Below are positions 52,263 through 61,837 of a DNA stretch of 64,000 nucleotides, one piece after another. The stretch is taken from contig NZ_BMQW01000010.1 in assembly GCF_014648315.1 (NCBI RefSeq), forward strand, positions 1 through 64,000. Direction: 5' to 3'. Numbering within the stretch: position 1 is the first letter of the stretch; each line of letters opens with the position of its first letter. Below the pieces are notes generated by a model. That model was not told the origin of the DNA and ran no database searches. It saw only the letters and a list, made by a program, of their open reading frames with translations. The stretch comes from Shewanella ulleungensis. GTDB taxonomy: Bacteria > Pseudomonadota > Gammaproteobacteria > Enterobacterales > Shewanellaceae. The position numbers and the translations under genes were made by a program.

Positions 52263-53900
52263 CTATTCCTTATCTGCAGCAGTGTTTGCTGGCGCTGTTG
52301 TGTCGGTTTGAGTGTCCGAGTTTTCCGGGGCTATGTCTGTCGATTTTGTTTCAGAATTTACGGCTACCGGTAGTGTTTCCACTGTGTTGGCATTGAGGTA
52401 AAAGCTGCGGCGCACATCTTTTTGTAAACATTCACCGTCAATGTCTTTCACTGAACCTTGTTCAACCAGTTGAGCCACTAAATCATTACCACAACTTTGA
52501 TATGCCACACCGTGAGTCGCGTAAGGCGCAATAAAATGCTTCGACTTGGAGAGTTTTTCTTGTGCCAATGCCCCCCAGTTTGGTGGTGTCGCGGGGTCAA
52601 GCTCACCAGACAATAATAGGGTGGGGATGTCGCTGTCGACTGGCTCGCTAAAGCTGTCATCTTCGGCTGTCATTGGCCATGCTTGGCAAGTTTTTTCTAG
52701 TCCATCTAGCATGCTGCCACTGATATAAGACTCTTTAGCATCTTTACGCATTTGTTCAGTAATGCGGTGGATATCTTCGCCACAGACAACCGAAGCGTGC
52801 ATGCCAATGGCAATGCCTGTGCTGTCGGCTGTTAAGGCGTAAATACCTAATATTGGCTGGTAGTTGCCTTGTGCTGCTTGATGTATAGCGTGAGGAATAA
52901 GCGCACGGATATTGGGCATATACATTGCCATACGGATAGCACCTGAGTATTTACTGCGAGTCAGCAAAAAGTCGCTAGGTTCATCGGTTTGTGGGTCGCG
53001 CACTTTTTGGCTAATCGGTGCATCTGCAAGTTGTTGATCGACTTGATTGTATTCGTCGACTAAATCAGGAAACTGCTGCTGACATTCTGGGGTGCTTTTA
53101 CAATCGCGCCACAGTACATTCAAGCCACGCTCAATTGAGCTGCCAATGGCGATGACACTCTGTTGCATTGGCACAACACCGTCTAAGGTGACTGTTGCTA
53201 ATGCTTCAGGGTAATGGCGCATATAAAGCTGTGCCATGCGTGTACCATAAGAAATACCGTAAACATGCAGCTTTTTGTAACCTAAATATTCGCGCACCGC
53301 TTCAAAGTCTTTTAATGCGGTGTTACTGCCGTACTGGGTGACGTCAGCATCGATTTCCGCTAAACATTTTTCGGTTATCGCAAGCATGTCGAGATTGTCT
53401 TCATTGACGCTGAGCGCATTTAAGTCACCTTCATCGCAGCTCAAAATATTAGACTGGCCTGTGCCACGCTGGTCGATGAGTAAAATATCACGTTGCTGAC
53501 GCACCTTGGTCAACATGCTATTAAACCCTGCGGCGTTTTCGATAGCCGATTGGCCAGGGCCGCCGGCGATAGCTAATAGCGCTTCATCTGGGTGGGTATT
53601 TTTAATAGCAGGTAAAATCGCAAAGTGAATGTCGATTTGCTTACCGTCAGGTTGCTTTGGATTTTCTGGTACGTTAATTTTTCCGCACTGAAACTGTTCG
53701 TCTAAGCCATCTAAATAGCATGTGGTTGTTTTAGCTGGCGTAGTCATTTCAGTGTCTGCGGTATTTGCAGCGCTGTGGTTAGCGAGCAAAATTGCCACAG
53801 CAACAGCTACCCAGCGGCTAGCACGAGTGGCCGATTGGCATAAACCTAAAGCGCGTAATCGCGATATTGAGGTTGTGTTGATAAACTTCCTGTTGATCAT
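52263..53900 (-). CDS. Exported S33-type alpha/beta hydrolase (tripeptidyl aminopeptidase-like)
   Basis: 545 residues from ATG 53900, with AAAGGA ahead; earlier in-frame starts precede this ribosome site. The signal peptide is long and ends about residue 45 (NHSAANT). The core has GGPGQSA (oxyanion), DQRGTGQS and the nucleophile YGISYGTR. A TAP-like C-terminal domain has LSGELDPATP with the catalytic Asp and YATHGVA with the His. An acidic Thr/Asn tail follows. Substrate is probably short peptides or esters. It heads the NatAB operon and is divergent from a GntR gene. Confidence 0.87.
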   Translation of the reverse strand: MINRKFINTTSISRLRALGLCQSATRASRWVAVAVAILLANHSAANTADTEMTTPAKTTTCYLDGLDEQFQCGKINVPENPKQPDGKQIDIHFAILPAIKNTHPDEALLAIAGGPGQSAIENAAGFNSMLTKVRQQRDILLIDQRGTGQSNILSCDEGDLNALSVNEDNLDMLAITEKCLAEIDADVTQYGSNTALKDFEAVREYLGYKKLHVYGISYGTRMAQLYMRHYPEALATVTLDGVVPMQQSVIAIGSSIERGLNVLWRDCKSTPECQQQFPDLVDEYNQVDQQLADAPISQKVRDPQTDEPSDFLLTRSKYSGAIRMAMYMPNIRALIPHAIHQAAQGNYQPILGIYALTADSTGIAIGMHASVVCGEDIHRITEQMRKDAKESYISGSMLDGLEKTCQAWPMTAEDDSFSEPVDSDIPTLLLSGELDPATPPNWGALAQEKLSKSKHFIAPYATHGVAYQSCGNDLVAQLVEQGSVKDIDGECLQKDVRRSFYLNANTVETLPVAVNSETKSTDIAPENSDTQTDTTAPANTAADKE

Positions 53901-53968
53901 CGGAACGTTTCCTTTTTGCATTTCATGACGATTATGATACCTTAACACCTAGTGTATGAGTGTATCAA

Positions 53969-53980
53969 TGTATTAATACA
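53969..53980. promoter_or_regulatory. Candidate operator of the YtrA-type regulator
   Basis: TGTATTAATACA is a perfect 12-bp palindrome directly before the GntR gene start (53995). A related GTGTATGAGTGTATC lies just upstream. The site is in the ~95 bases between the divergent operons, so it may control both. Confidence 0.6.
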
Positions 53981-53994
53981 GTTGCTAAAGGCTA

Positions 53995-54372
53995 ATGTTA
54001 GAATTACTAAATGTCAACCCCAGCAGTGGAGAACCCATTTATCGACAATTGCACGATCAAATCGTGCGCTTAATTGTCGGCGGACAATTGCACCCTGAAG
54101 ATGTACTTCCTTCAGTGCGCCAATTGGCCGAACATTTGGCGGTAAATCCAATGACTGTGTCGCGTGCGATGCAACAACTTGTCGACCAAGGTTGGGTTGA
54201 GCGTCGTCGTGGCCAACCGTCACGCGTAGCTGCCAGAACATCGGCAAATAATGCCTCGGGCAGCAGTTTATTAGCGCCGCAGTTAAGTGAATTAGTTGAG
54301 CAGGCACAACAGTTAGGTGTTGAATACGACGAGTTGCAACAATTATTAAAACAGTTTTGGGACAAAAATTAG
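53995..54372 (+). CDS. GntR-family regulator, YtrA subfamily
   Basis: 125 residues, short as usual for YtrA. The winged helix occupies residues 10-75 with PIYRQLHDQIVRLIVGGQL, LPSVRQLAEHLAVNPMTVSRAMQQL and VERRRGQ. A short helical dimerisation tail follows and there is no large ligand domain. YtrA regulators generally control adjacent ABC transporters, which fits both flanks here. The ABC ATPase gene starts 37 bases after its stop. Confidence 0.92.
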   Translation: MLELLNVNPSSGEPIYRQLHDQIVRLIVGGQLHPEDVLPSVRQLAEHLAVNPMTVSRAMQQLVDQGWVERRRGQPSRVAARTSANNASGSSLLAPQLSELVEQAQQLGVEYDELQQLLKQFWDKN

Positions 54373-54409
54373 TCATCGTTTAAGCTAAATATTGATAGGA
54401 AAGTCGAAC

Positions 54410-55279
54410 ATGGAAGCCGAAGATAAGCCCGTTTTACAGTTTAATCTAGTCAATAAAATCTATGGCACGACAGACAAGTCTGCTGCAGGGCACAAGGTGT
54501 TGAGCGATTTGTCGATGACACTTTACCCTGGCATGGTGGTGGGATTGCTAGGTCAAAACGGCGCGGGTAAATCGACATTAATGCGCTGTGCGTTAGGTAT
54601 AGTTGATATTGATAGCGGTAACATTAACACTCTTGGTGAATCACCTGAAAGCCTATCAATTGAGGCAAAACAGCGCATTGGCTATGTACCACAACAGCCT
54701 TTTGGTTATGAAGGCTTCACCATCGATAAGGCCTTAGAATTACACCGCAGTTTTTACTCCAATTGGGACATAGCCTTAGAGCAAGATTGGTTAAAACGTT
54801 TTGATTTAGATGTCACTCAAGCTGTGCAAAAACTGTCTGTTGGTCAGCGTCAATCTTTAGCTTTAATCATGGCAATGGCGTATCGACCAAGCTTGTTATT
54901 GCTAGACGAACCCGTCGCAAGCCTCGATCCTATCGCCCGTCGCCAATTTATGGGTGACTTATTCGATCTCGCTCTGGACTCTGGCTCGGCGGTATTATTT
55001 TCATCGCACATTACCTCAGATTTAGAGCGTGTAGCCAGTCATGTCGCGCTAATTAAAAAAGGTGAGTTAGTGCTGTTTAAAGAAATTGATGCCCTACGTG
55101 AAGAGGTTAAATTACTCAGTATTAGTGACGACACTCAGTTACCTTCAAACTATAAAATCTTGAGCCAAACCGGCCAAACCGTGCTGGTGGACACTCAAGG
55201 TAACCCAGAGGTTATTGTGGGTGTGCAAAATGAAAAATCACTGAATTTAGAACAGTTATTTATGGAGCTGCACCGATGA
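54410..55279 (+). CDS. ABC transporter ATPase (YtrB-like)
   Basis: 289 residues from ATG 54410, with AGGAAA ahead. Walker A GLLGQNGAGKSTLM, signature LSVGQRQ, Walker B LLLLDEPVASLDP and switch His FSSHITSDLERV are complete. The C-terminal 80 residues are a small extra domain. The ATG of the membrane protein overlaps its stop (ATGA), so they are one complex. Such YtrA-linked exporters respond to envelope stress or antibiotics in other bacteria; here this is inference. Confidence 0.9.
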   Translation: MEAEDKPVLQFNLVNKIYGTTDKSAAGHKVLSDLSMTLYPGMVVGLLGQNGAGKSTLMRCALGIVDIDSGNINTLGESPESLSIEAKQRIGYVPQQPFGYEGFTIDKALELHRSFYSNWDIALEQDWLKRFDLDVTQAVQKLSVGQRQSLALIMAMAYRPSLLLLDEPVASLDPIARRQFMGDLFDLALDSGSAVLFSSHITSDLERVASHVALIKKGELVLFKEIDALREEVKLLSISDDTQLPSNYKILSQTGQTVLVDTQGNPEVIVGVQNEKSLNLEQLFMELHR

Positions 55280-56568
55280 GTGCGTTGCAAACTCAAAACC
55301 CACAAGTTACATGGCGTAAACCATATCAAGGTATGTTTCGCTTATGGTTATATGACTTAGGTAGTGTTAGCTTTTTAGGTACAAGCTTGCTTGGGTTGGT
55401 CTTGGGGGTTGTAATGTTAATCAGCGGAAAAACCGACGTGGTGAGTTTGGTTTTTGCAATGTCGACAGTCTCCGCTTCTGCCAGTATTGCCTGGCAGTTA
55501 AATCGTTTAGTTGCGACTGAGACCTGCCAATTAATTCCGAATTATCAAGCCAATGTATTGCAACAGTCGCTAACCATCGCAGTAGCGGTCATTGGGTTTC
55601 AGGTGTTGGCTTGTGTGATTTTTTCGGCATATGAAGTAATAGCGCAATTGTGGTTAGCCGTTGCGGTTGGGCTTGGATTTGTATGGCTATGTTTGTGGCG
55701 TAGCCACTATTTTCATTTATCGTTTGCGCTGTTTATTGCGGTGCCATTTTTAGATGAACTCGCCTCTCGTTTGTCGCAGTGGGCCAGCTTAATCATTGTC
55801 GCCATGCTGTTTTATCGCGTAATTGGCTTATGTCGGCAATTACGCTGGAATAGCGATGCACGGGTGGTGTATCTCAATGCCGTGCAAATGGGATGGATGT
55901 GGTTACCGAGCATTAAAGGTGTTGCGTGGATTGGCAAGTTCGAGCGCTTATTTCATCCGATGAATTTCTTTATTGGCCCAGTGTTAACCATGATGATGTT
56001 AGCCCTGCCTGTTATCGCTATCGGGTTAATGTTGTTTTCGTGGTTATTTGACTTCGATCTACCTACGGTGTTTTTAATCGCCCAATTTTCGGTGATCAGC
56101 TGCGCCATTATTCATTGGAGCCGTATTCAGCGTTGGCGAGCTACCGAAAGCTTATTCTTATTACCATGTTACAGCGGCTTAATGGGGATGAAAGACGCTT
56201 TTTATCTTAGCCAATATCGCTTTATTGCGGCGATGGTGTTAATTGTCACTGGGATTGGTTTATTGAAATCCCTGTTTGAGCCACAATTTAGCATACTGTT
56301 TTTAGCCCACTTAGGGTTAAGCACCTTCTGGGGCTGCGCGATTATGCTCGGAGTGGGGTCGGCAAGCCGTAATAGCCAACAAGCAACAGCGGCAATGTTA
56401 GTGGTGTTTGCGCATTCGATAATGGTGTCTATGAGTTTTGCTGCGCTAAGAGACGGCGACAGTGTTACCCCGTGGCTATTGTTGGATATTCCGTTAGCCA
56501 TAGTGGGTGTGTTGGCATTAATGTGGGGTAAACGTCAGCTTTGGAAGCATGGTATCACCGCGCCTTAA
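55276..56568 (+). CDS. Membrane partner of the YtrB-like ABC ATPase
   Basis: 430 residues with about 10 predicted helices and no long soluble domain. It overlaps the ATPase gene by four bases (ATGA), which implies coupled translation. No family is recognised beyond an ABC-2-type membrane component. The substrate is unknown. A weak hairpin follows near 56625. Confidence 0.72.
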   Translation: MSALQTQNPQVTWRKPYQGMFRLWLYDLGSVSFLGTSLLGLVLGVVMLISGKTDVVSLVFAMSTVSASASIAWQLNRLVATETCQLIPNYQANVLQQSLTIAVAVIGFQVLACVIFSAYEVIAQLWLAVAVGLGFVWLCLWRSHYFHLSFALFIAVPFLDELASRLSQWASLIIVAMLFYRVIGLCRQLRWNSDARVVYLNAVQMGWMWLPSIKGVAWIGKFERLFHPMNFFIGPVLTMMMLALPVIAIGLMLFSWLFDFDLPTVFLIAQFSVISCAIIHWSRIQRWRATESLFLLPCYSGLMGMKDAFYLSQYRFIAAMVLIVTGIGLLKSLFEPQFSILFLAHLGLSTFWGCAIMLGVGSASRNSQQATAAMLVVFAHSIMVSMSFAALRDGDSVTPWLLLDIPLAIVGVLALMWGKRQLWKHGITAP

Positions 56569-56708
56569 ACAGTTGTTTGTTGTTTATCAGTTTTGCTTGT
56601 GAACGTGATGTTAATCGCACAAATAGAGCAAAAGCTCTTATGGTTTTAATTGGCTTCAGGTAGAATGCAAAAAGCGGAACACTTGTAAGCTAAAAAGGCC
56701 ACTGTTAA

Positions 56709-58502
56709 ATGTCATTAAATCAATACCACGTAGTACGACTTCTACAGCAACAAAGTCAGTCGCTAGGCAATAATATTGCGCTAGAAGGCTTTGAAATGCC
56801 TGCACCTTGGCATACTGTTACTTGGAATAAATTCAATACATTAACAGACACTGTTGCCCAGCTGCTTATTGAGTTTGGCTTACAAGTGCAAGACAAAGTA
56901 GTGATATTGTCGCAAAACTGTCCACAGTGGACTTGTGCTGATATTGGCGCGCTTAAAGCGCGTAATGTTGTGGTACCGGTTTACCCGACTAGTACACTTG
57001 AACAGGCTGTTTTTATTGTTAATGACGCCCAAGCTAAATTAATTTTTGCCGGTAATCAGCAACAATATGACATGGCGTGTGACATTGCTACGCAAGCCGA
57101 CTGCGTACAACATATTGTGGTATTTGATGCCAATGTTAGTTTACGAGCCGACAATCACCTGTACTTTGACTCGCTATTAACTGCACAATTTAATCCAAGC
57201 GTGACCCAGGAATTAACTAGTCGACTAGCCAATACAGATCTTAATGACTTGCTCACACTGATTTACACCTCAGGCACTACAGGCAACCCAAAAGGGGTGA
57301 TGATCGATTACCGCAATTTTGCTTCGATGATCAATCAACATGACCAAAAATTACCGTTTACCGCCGGCGATGTGTCTTTAGCCTTTTTGCCGTTAAGCCA
57401 TGTATTTGAACGCGGCTGGAGCATGTATGTATTGTGCCGTGGCGGACATAACGTGTATTTAAACGACACTCATAAAATTAAAGAAGCTCTCGTCGCCGTT
57501 AAGCCGCACACCTTATGTGCAGTACCACGATTTTTAGAAAAAATTTACAGTGCGGTGCACGACAAAGTGGGTAAAGCCCCTAAAGCACGCCAAACATTGT
57601 TCGCTTGGGCGATGAGAGTTGGCAAGCGCCAATTTGAAGTGACCCAAGGCCGTGCCAAGAATAGTTTATGGTTAACAGCACAATGGACATTGGCTAATAA
57701 GCTGGTTTTTAGCAAGTTACAACAATTACTCGGTGGTCGGTTAAAGTTTATGCCAGTGGGCGGCGCGGCATTAGACATTAATGTTGGCAACTTTTTTCAC
57801 AGCATTGGTCTGCCAGTATTATGTGGTTATGGCATGACAGAAACTTGCGCGACCGTTACCTGTAATACGCTCGACAACCGGGTGCCAGGTTCAAACGGTA
57901 AGCCATTAGATGCCATGCAAATTAAGTTGGGTAAAGACGATGAGATTTTAGTGCGCGGCGACACTGTAATGCGCGGTTATTACAATCGCCCTGATGACAC
58001 CGCTGAAGCTTTTGAAGACGGCTGGTTAAAAACCGGTGATGCAGGACGTATTGATGAATACGGTAACTTGTACATTACTGACCGCATCAAAGAGTTAATG
58101 AAAACCTCTAACGGTAAATACATTGCCCCGCAGCGAGTTGAAGGTAAGGTTGCGTGTTGCCCGTTTATCGAACAAGTGGCTATTGTTGCAGATGCGCGTA
58201 ATTACGTTTCAGCCCTTATTGTGCCAGCATTTGAAGCATTAAATACTTGGGCAACCGCACAGGGCATTCATGTTGAAAACCCCATTGAATTGTTACGTCA
58301 CTCACAAGTAGTGGCGCATTTTGAACAGCGATTAATCGAACTACAACATGAGTTAGCAGGGTTTGAGAAGATTAAAAAATTCACCTTGTTACACGAAGCC
58401 TTTTCAATGGAATCTGGACTGATTACGCCAACCTTAAAACTGCGTCGTAAAATGATTTACAGCAAATACCACAGTGAAATTAATGCCATGTACGCTAGCT
58501 AA
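56709..58502 (+). CDS. Long-chain acyl-CoA synthetase (AMP-binding)
   Basis: 597 residues. The AMP-binding signature YTSGTTGNPKGVM is near residue 190. Then come GYGMTETCATV, DGWLKTGDAG and the ITDRIKELMKTSNGKYIAP hinge with catalytic Lys near the C-terminus. It activates fatty acids to acyl-CoA through an acyl-AMP. The domain layout is of the FadD15/FAA type rather than E. coli FadD. A strong terminator follows, and lipid-related genes lie next to it. Confidence 0.92.
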   Translation: MSLNQYHVVRLLQQQSQSLGNNIALEGFEMPAPWHTVTWNKFNTLTDTVAQLLIEFGLQVQDKVVILSQNCPQWTCADIGALKARNVVVPVYPTSTLEQAVFIVNDAQAKLIFAGNQQQYDMACDIATQADCVQHIVVFDANVSLRADNHLYFDSLLTAQFNPSVTQELTSRLANTDLNDLLTLIYTSGTTGNPKGVMIDYRNFASMINQHDQKLPFTAGDVSLAFLPLSHVFERGWSMYVLCRGGHNVYLNDTHKIKEALVAVKPHTLCAVPRFLEKIYSAVHDKVGKAPKARQTLFAWAMRVGKRQFEVTQGRAKNSLWLTAQWTLANKLVFSKLQQLLGGRLKFMPVGGAALDINVGNFFHSIGLPVLCGYGMTETCATVTCNTLDNRVPGSNGKPLDAMQIKLGKDDEILVRGDTVMRGYYNRPDDTAEAFEDGWLKTGDAGRIDEYGNLYITDRIKELMKTSNGKYIAPQRVEGKVACCPFIEQVAIVADARNYVSALIVPAFEALNTWATAQGIHVENPIELLRHSQVVAHFEQRLIELQHELAGFEKIKKFTLLHEAFSMESGLITPTLKLRRKMIYSKYHSEINAMYAS

Positions 58503-58524
58503 CGGTTTGAGTGTTTAAGTCATA

Positions 58525-58550
58525 GGGCGCCTGATGCGCCCTTTTTTATT
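58525..58550 (+). terminator. Rho-independent terminator after the acyl-CoA synthetase
   Basis: GGGCGC-CTGAT-GCGCCC followed by a run of T. Confidence 0.88.
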
Positions 58551-58611
58551 CACTGAATTGTCATCTTTTTGTCTTATGCTCAAGTCTGTCTTACCTGACA
58601 GGCCATAGGAT

Positions 58612-59400
58612 GTGAAAAAGCTTAAGCGTTATCAATATGAACGTTACGCAGTGCTCTGTAAGGTAACGTATCAAACCGACTTCGATCCACAAAGTTTGGG
58701 ATTCTCATCTGATAATTATGCCGAAATTGCCAATCGTTGGGGGCATATTTGTGCGCGGGTATTATGGCGTGATGATCACCCTGAGGTGCTGGTGGTGTTT
58801 AGGGGATCGCAAACCGTACACGAATGGCTTATTAACATACATTGTTTACCCAAAGTGAAACGCTTTGTTGATTGCCGTTATCATGTTCATACGGGTTACG
58901 ATTATTTACTCGAGCAGCCTAGTAACCCTTGTGCGCCTGATTATCAAAGTGGCGTTAGTATTTATCAGCAGTTAAATGCCATTGTGAGCCCTTTGATTCT
59001 ATTTGGAAAAAGAGTCTCGCTAACAGGACATTCATCGGGTGGTGCGATGGCGATATTGGCAGCCGACAGGCTAGAGCGCCAATACACAAAATCAATTAAG
59101 CGAGTGGTTACATTTGGTCAGCCCGCAACGGGTTTTGGCAGTTTTAAGCGTCAATATTTACTGCATCGACGCACATATCGAATTTGTTGTGGCGTTGATG
59201 TGGTAACATTTTTACCGCCCCTACCGGGGACGTTTCATCATGTTGGGCGTATGCTGTGGCTGCATAACGAGCGTATTTATGAGAATATTTCGCCCTTTAA
59301 ACGTTTTGTATTGAGTTTTGCCAGTTGGTTATTGTCGCCATTTGCTTCGCATTACATGCACAAATATATTCGCGATAAAGATTTTTTTGATGACCTGTAG
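58612..59400 (+). CDS. Class 3 lipase family protein
   Basis: 262 residues, GTG start. The nucleophile elbow GHSSGGAMA, the charge-relay Asp in CGVDVVTFLPP and the final His near HYMHKYI form a lipase-3 triad. LVVFRGSQTVHEWLIN is the oxyanion region of the fold. There is no signal peptide, so it is probably cytoplasmic. The substrate is likely acylglycerol or a lipid ester; location next to an acyl-CoA synthetase fits fatty acid use. Confidence 0.88.
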   Translation: MKKLKRYQYERYAVLCKVTYQTDFDPQSLGFSSDNYAEIANRWGHICARVLWRDDHPEVLVVFRGSQTVHEWLINIHCLPKVKRFVDCRYHVHTGYDYLLEQPSNPCAPDYQSGVSIYQQLNAIVSPLILFGKRVSLTGHSSGGAMAILAADRLERQYTKSIKRVVTFGQPATGFGSFKRQYLLHRRTYRICCGVDVVTFLPPLPGTFHHVGRMLWLHNERIYENISPFKRFVLSFASWLLSPFASHYMHKYIRDKDFFDDL

Positions 59401-59458
59401 CGAGATGTGTCGTTAGAATGGATTAACATCGATACATTATAATAACAAAGGATTTATT

Positions 59459-59866
59459 GTGGCAGACACTCAATTTAGCATGACCCTCAAACCGCGCTTT
59501 TGTGAAACCGATGCGTTAGGACACATTAATAACACGATTATCCCTGTGTGGTTTGAAGCGGCGCGCGAGCCGATTTTTGATATTGTTAATCCAGGGCAAG
59601 ATTTAACTAAGTGGAACATGATCATTGCCGGTTTTACCATCGCTTTTACCGCGCCCACATACTATGGCACTGAAGTGACGGTGAAAACCCACATTAGCCG
59701 TTTGGGTAATAGCAGTTTTGATATTTTACAAAGCTGTTGGCAAAACGGCAAAAAAACCGCCGAAGCCACCACCACAATGGTGCATTACAATTACCAAACC
59801 GAAAAAAGCGAACCATTGGCCGACAATGTGCGTCAGCAATTAGCTGCGTTAACGGGCCCGGTGTAA
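59459..59866 (+). CDS. Hotdog-fold acyl-CoA thioesterase
   Basis: 135 residues, GTG start at 59459. The 4HBT pattern is clear: RFCETDALGHINNTIIPVWFEAAREP carries the Asp active site. Such enzymes hydrolyse short or medium acyl-CoA thioesters. A second, different 4HBT protein is encoded 0.3 kb away on the other strand. Confidence 0.9.
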   Translation: MADTQFSMTLKPRFCETDALGHINNTIIPVWFEAAREPIFDIVNPGQDLTKWNMIIAGFTIAFTAPTYYGTEVTVKTHISRLGNSSFDILQSCWQNGKKTAEATTTMVHYNYQTEKSEPLADNVRQQLAALTGPV

Positions 59867-59873
59867 TAGCTAA

Positions 59874-60131
59874 TTAACGTAAAAATTTAACCACATAACT
59901 GCAACTGGCATTGATATTAAAATCTTCCGCTTTTGCCCATGCCAGCCCAGTACGCACGAGCTTTTCTGCAATTCCCTGTCCGCGTAATACTGGCGGAACA
60001 AAGGTGCGATGAAAATCAATATCTTGGCCAGCCAAATGGTATTCAAGCACTGCTTCAACGCCCTGGGTGTTGACCACAAAACGATGCTGTTCGGCCTGGT
60101 GCGCTACGGTGATGACGTCTTGATTACTCAT
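59874..60131 (-). CDS. Small GNAT-type acetyltransferase
   Basis: 85 residues from the ATG at 60131, with AAGGA ahead. It fits the short YidJ/Gcn5-like (PF14542) family: EAVLEYHLAGQDIDFHRTFVPP and the acetyl-CoA loop LRGQGIAEKLV, then NASCSYVVKFL. Role unknown. It lies 36 bases after the 60168-60590 thioesterase gene and is probably co-transcribed. Confidence 0.87.
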   Translation of the reverse strand: MSNQDVITVAHQAEQHRFVVNTQGVEAVLEYHLAGQDIDFHRTFVPPVLRGQGIAEKLVRTGLAWAKAEDFNINASCSYVVKFLR

Positions 60132-60167
60132 GGTGTTATCCTTGATTTCAATGTGCATTGCTAAAGC

Positions 60168-60590
60168 TTACTGATGCTTCGACAGGGCGGCCAGTAATTC
60201 TGGGGTTAATTTGGCTTTTTGTCCCGTCTTAAAGTTAAACATCACTACTTTAGCCCAACCCTGTGTGGTTACCGATTGCTGAGCCTGGCTAAACACGGTG
60301 TAATGCATCACGAAGCGGTCTTCTGTAATGTCGCTAATTTTGATACCTACAATAATTGAGTCCGGAAATGTTAGCGGTCGCTTAAAACGGGCGTTAGTTT
60401 CGCTTAATACTGGGCCAACACCTGTAGTTTTTAAGTCGGCAAGTAGGTTAATTTGATGAAAGAAATCGAGACGAGCTGTTTCAAAGTACTTAAAGTAGAC
60501 TGAATTATTAACATGCTGTAGTGCATCCATTTCCCCCCAGGCTACTTGAATTTTAGTGCTGATAGAGTGTTTGGCTAAAAAGTCTTCCAT
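60168..60590 (-). CDS. Hotdog-fold acyl-CoA thioesterase
   Basis: 140 residues with the 4HBT motif VAWGEMDALQHVNNSVYFKYFETARLDFF, Asp being the catalytic residue. AGGG precedes the ATG. It is unlike the nearby 59459 enzyme in detail (GEMDALQHVNN versus CETDALGHINN), so they probably act on different acyl chains. First of a two-gene unit with the GNAT gene. Confidence 0.9.
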   Translation of the reverse strand: MEDFLAKHSISTKIQVAWGEMDALQHVNNSVYFKYFETARLDFFHQINLLADLKTTGVGPVLSETNARFKRPLTFPDSIIVGIKISDITEDRFVMHYTVFSQAQQSVTTQGWAKVVMFNFKTGQKAKLTPELLAALSKHQ

Positions 60591-60709
60591 GGGATACCCT
60601 GTGTGAGATAAAAATTAAACACTTGTTTGAAATTGCCATTAATCTACCAGTCACAAGGCACAACAACAAGGGTTATGGCCACCGGCCTACAATCAATAAG
60701 GACTTTATC

Positions 60710-61744
60710 TTGTCAAAATCGACTTTATTAGCCACCTCTAGTACATGGCTGTCGTCTAGCTGGGCGGTATTGTCAGCGCGACTAACAAGGTTACAAACTC
60801 AACTGAGCTTACCGCAAAAGTTATATCTGCTTGCGATAGTATTGTTGTTTACTACAGATTCTGTGGTGTGGGTGGCAATTATTAGTGTTATCGCCATGTC
60901 GATTGAGTTTTGGCATTTGTTTGAACGCATGTGGCACAGTTTGGCAGGTAAGGCTGTTTTATTACTGTTTTATGCCATTGTGGCTAACTTTGCCGTAGCC
61001 AGTTCAAGCTCGGTGGTGAACGATGTAGTGGGCGTGGCATCGAACAGCTTTAATTACACGCATAATTTCGCCATATTGCTTTATATTCCTGCGTGGAGCG
61101 TGATTATGAGCAGTATTGTATTGTTACTTTTACAGCTTATTTTCCCGCTAATGTTTAGCGTGTCATTTTTATTGCGTCCCTTTGGAGTGACTAATTTTAG
61201 ACTGATTAATCATCAACATTTTCATCGCACCACATTTTGGGTGCGAGTCGTACTTGCGGCTGTGGTGTTGTATCACTTAGCCATGTTGATGGACCTTTAT
61301 GGCCAAGTAGAAAAAGCCTTAGATGACCCGCAAGTTGTGCAACTCGTTGAAGCCCAACCTGAAGACGCGCTCATAGTAGAAAATGATTTGGCTTTGGTTG
61401 CGAGCGACTTAGCAAAAGAGGCTAAGCCGAAACCTAAACCTGTCCCCAAAGCTAAAACGGCTGCAGAGATAGAACGTGAAAAAGAATTAGATGCTATCGA
61501 CGAAATTGCTAAACAACCTTATAACCAATTACGTAGCCAGTATTTTTCGAGTGTGCGTAAAGCAATTGCCTTATTTGCGTTTCAGCTTGAGGCCAATGCT
61601 AAATCGCGTTGTAAAAAGTCAGCAAAGTCGCATGTGGTTGAGCTTAATGATTACGAAATTTTAGAGATCACTCCAGATATCAATGGCGAATATGGTTACC
61701 ATTTTGAAGTGAAAAAGTGTATCTCGCCAGCATTTCCCAGCTAA
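60710..61744 (+). CDS. Membrane protein of unknown function
   Basis: 344 residues from TTG 60710, which has AAGGA about 8 bases ahead; no ATG of the frame offers a ribosome site. Three to five helices fill residues about 30-220. A cytoplasmic or periplasmic tail follows with an acidic part, a KPKPKPVPK spacer, a charged helix (TAAEIEREKELDAIDEI) and a C-terminal domain with two Cys. No family is recognised. It lies before a bidirectional terminator. Confidence 0.68.
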   Translation: MSKSTLLATSSTWLSSSWAVLSARLTRLQTQLSLPQKLYLLAIVLLFTTDSVVWVAIISVIAMSIEFWHLFERMWHSLAGKAVLLLFYAIVANFAVASSSSVVNDVVGVASNSFNYTHNFAILLYIPAWSVIMSSIVLLLLQLIFPLMFSVSFLLRPFGVTNFRLINHQHFHRTTFWVRVVLAAVVLYHLAMLMDLYGQVEKALDDPQVVQLVEAQPEDALIVENDLALVASDLAKEAKPKPKPVPKAKTAAEIEREKELDAIDEIAKQPYNQLRSQYFSSVRKAIALFAFQLEANAKSRCKKSAKSHVVELNDYEILEITPDINGEYGYHFEVKKCISPAFPS

Positions 61745-61783
61745 GTAAGGTCAGCTAGGTGTACGGGATTTAATGCTAATGAG

Positions 61784-61813
61784 AAAAAACGACCATTAGG
61801 GTCGTTTTTTATT
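61784..61813. terminator. Bidirectional terminator
   Basis: AAAAAACGACC and GGTCGTTTTTT form a stem around ATTA..., with A and T runs on both sides. It serves the convergent membrane-protein and mtnC-like genes. Confidence 0.9.
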
Positions 61814-61837
61814 TGGTAATATTTTTAAACAACAGGC

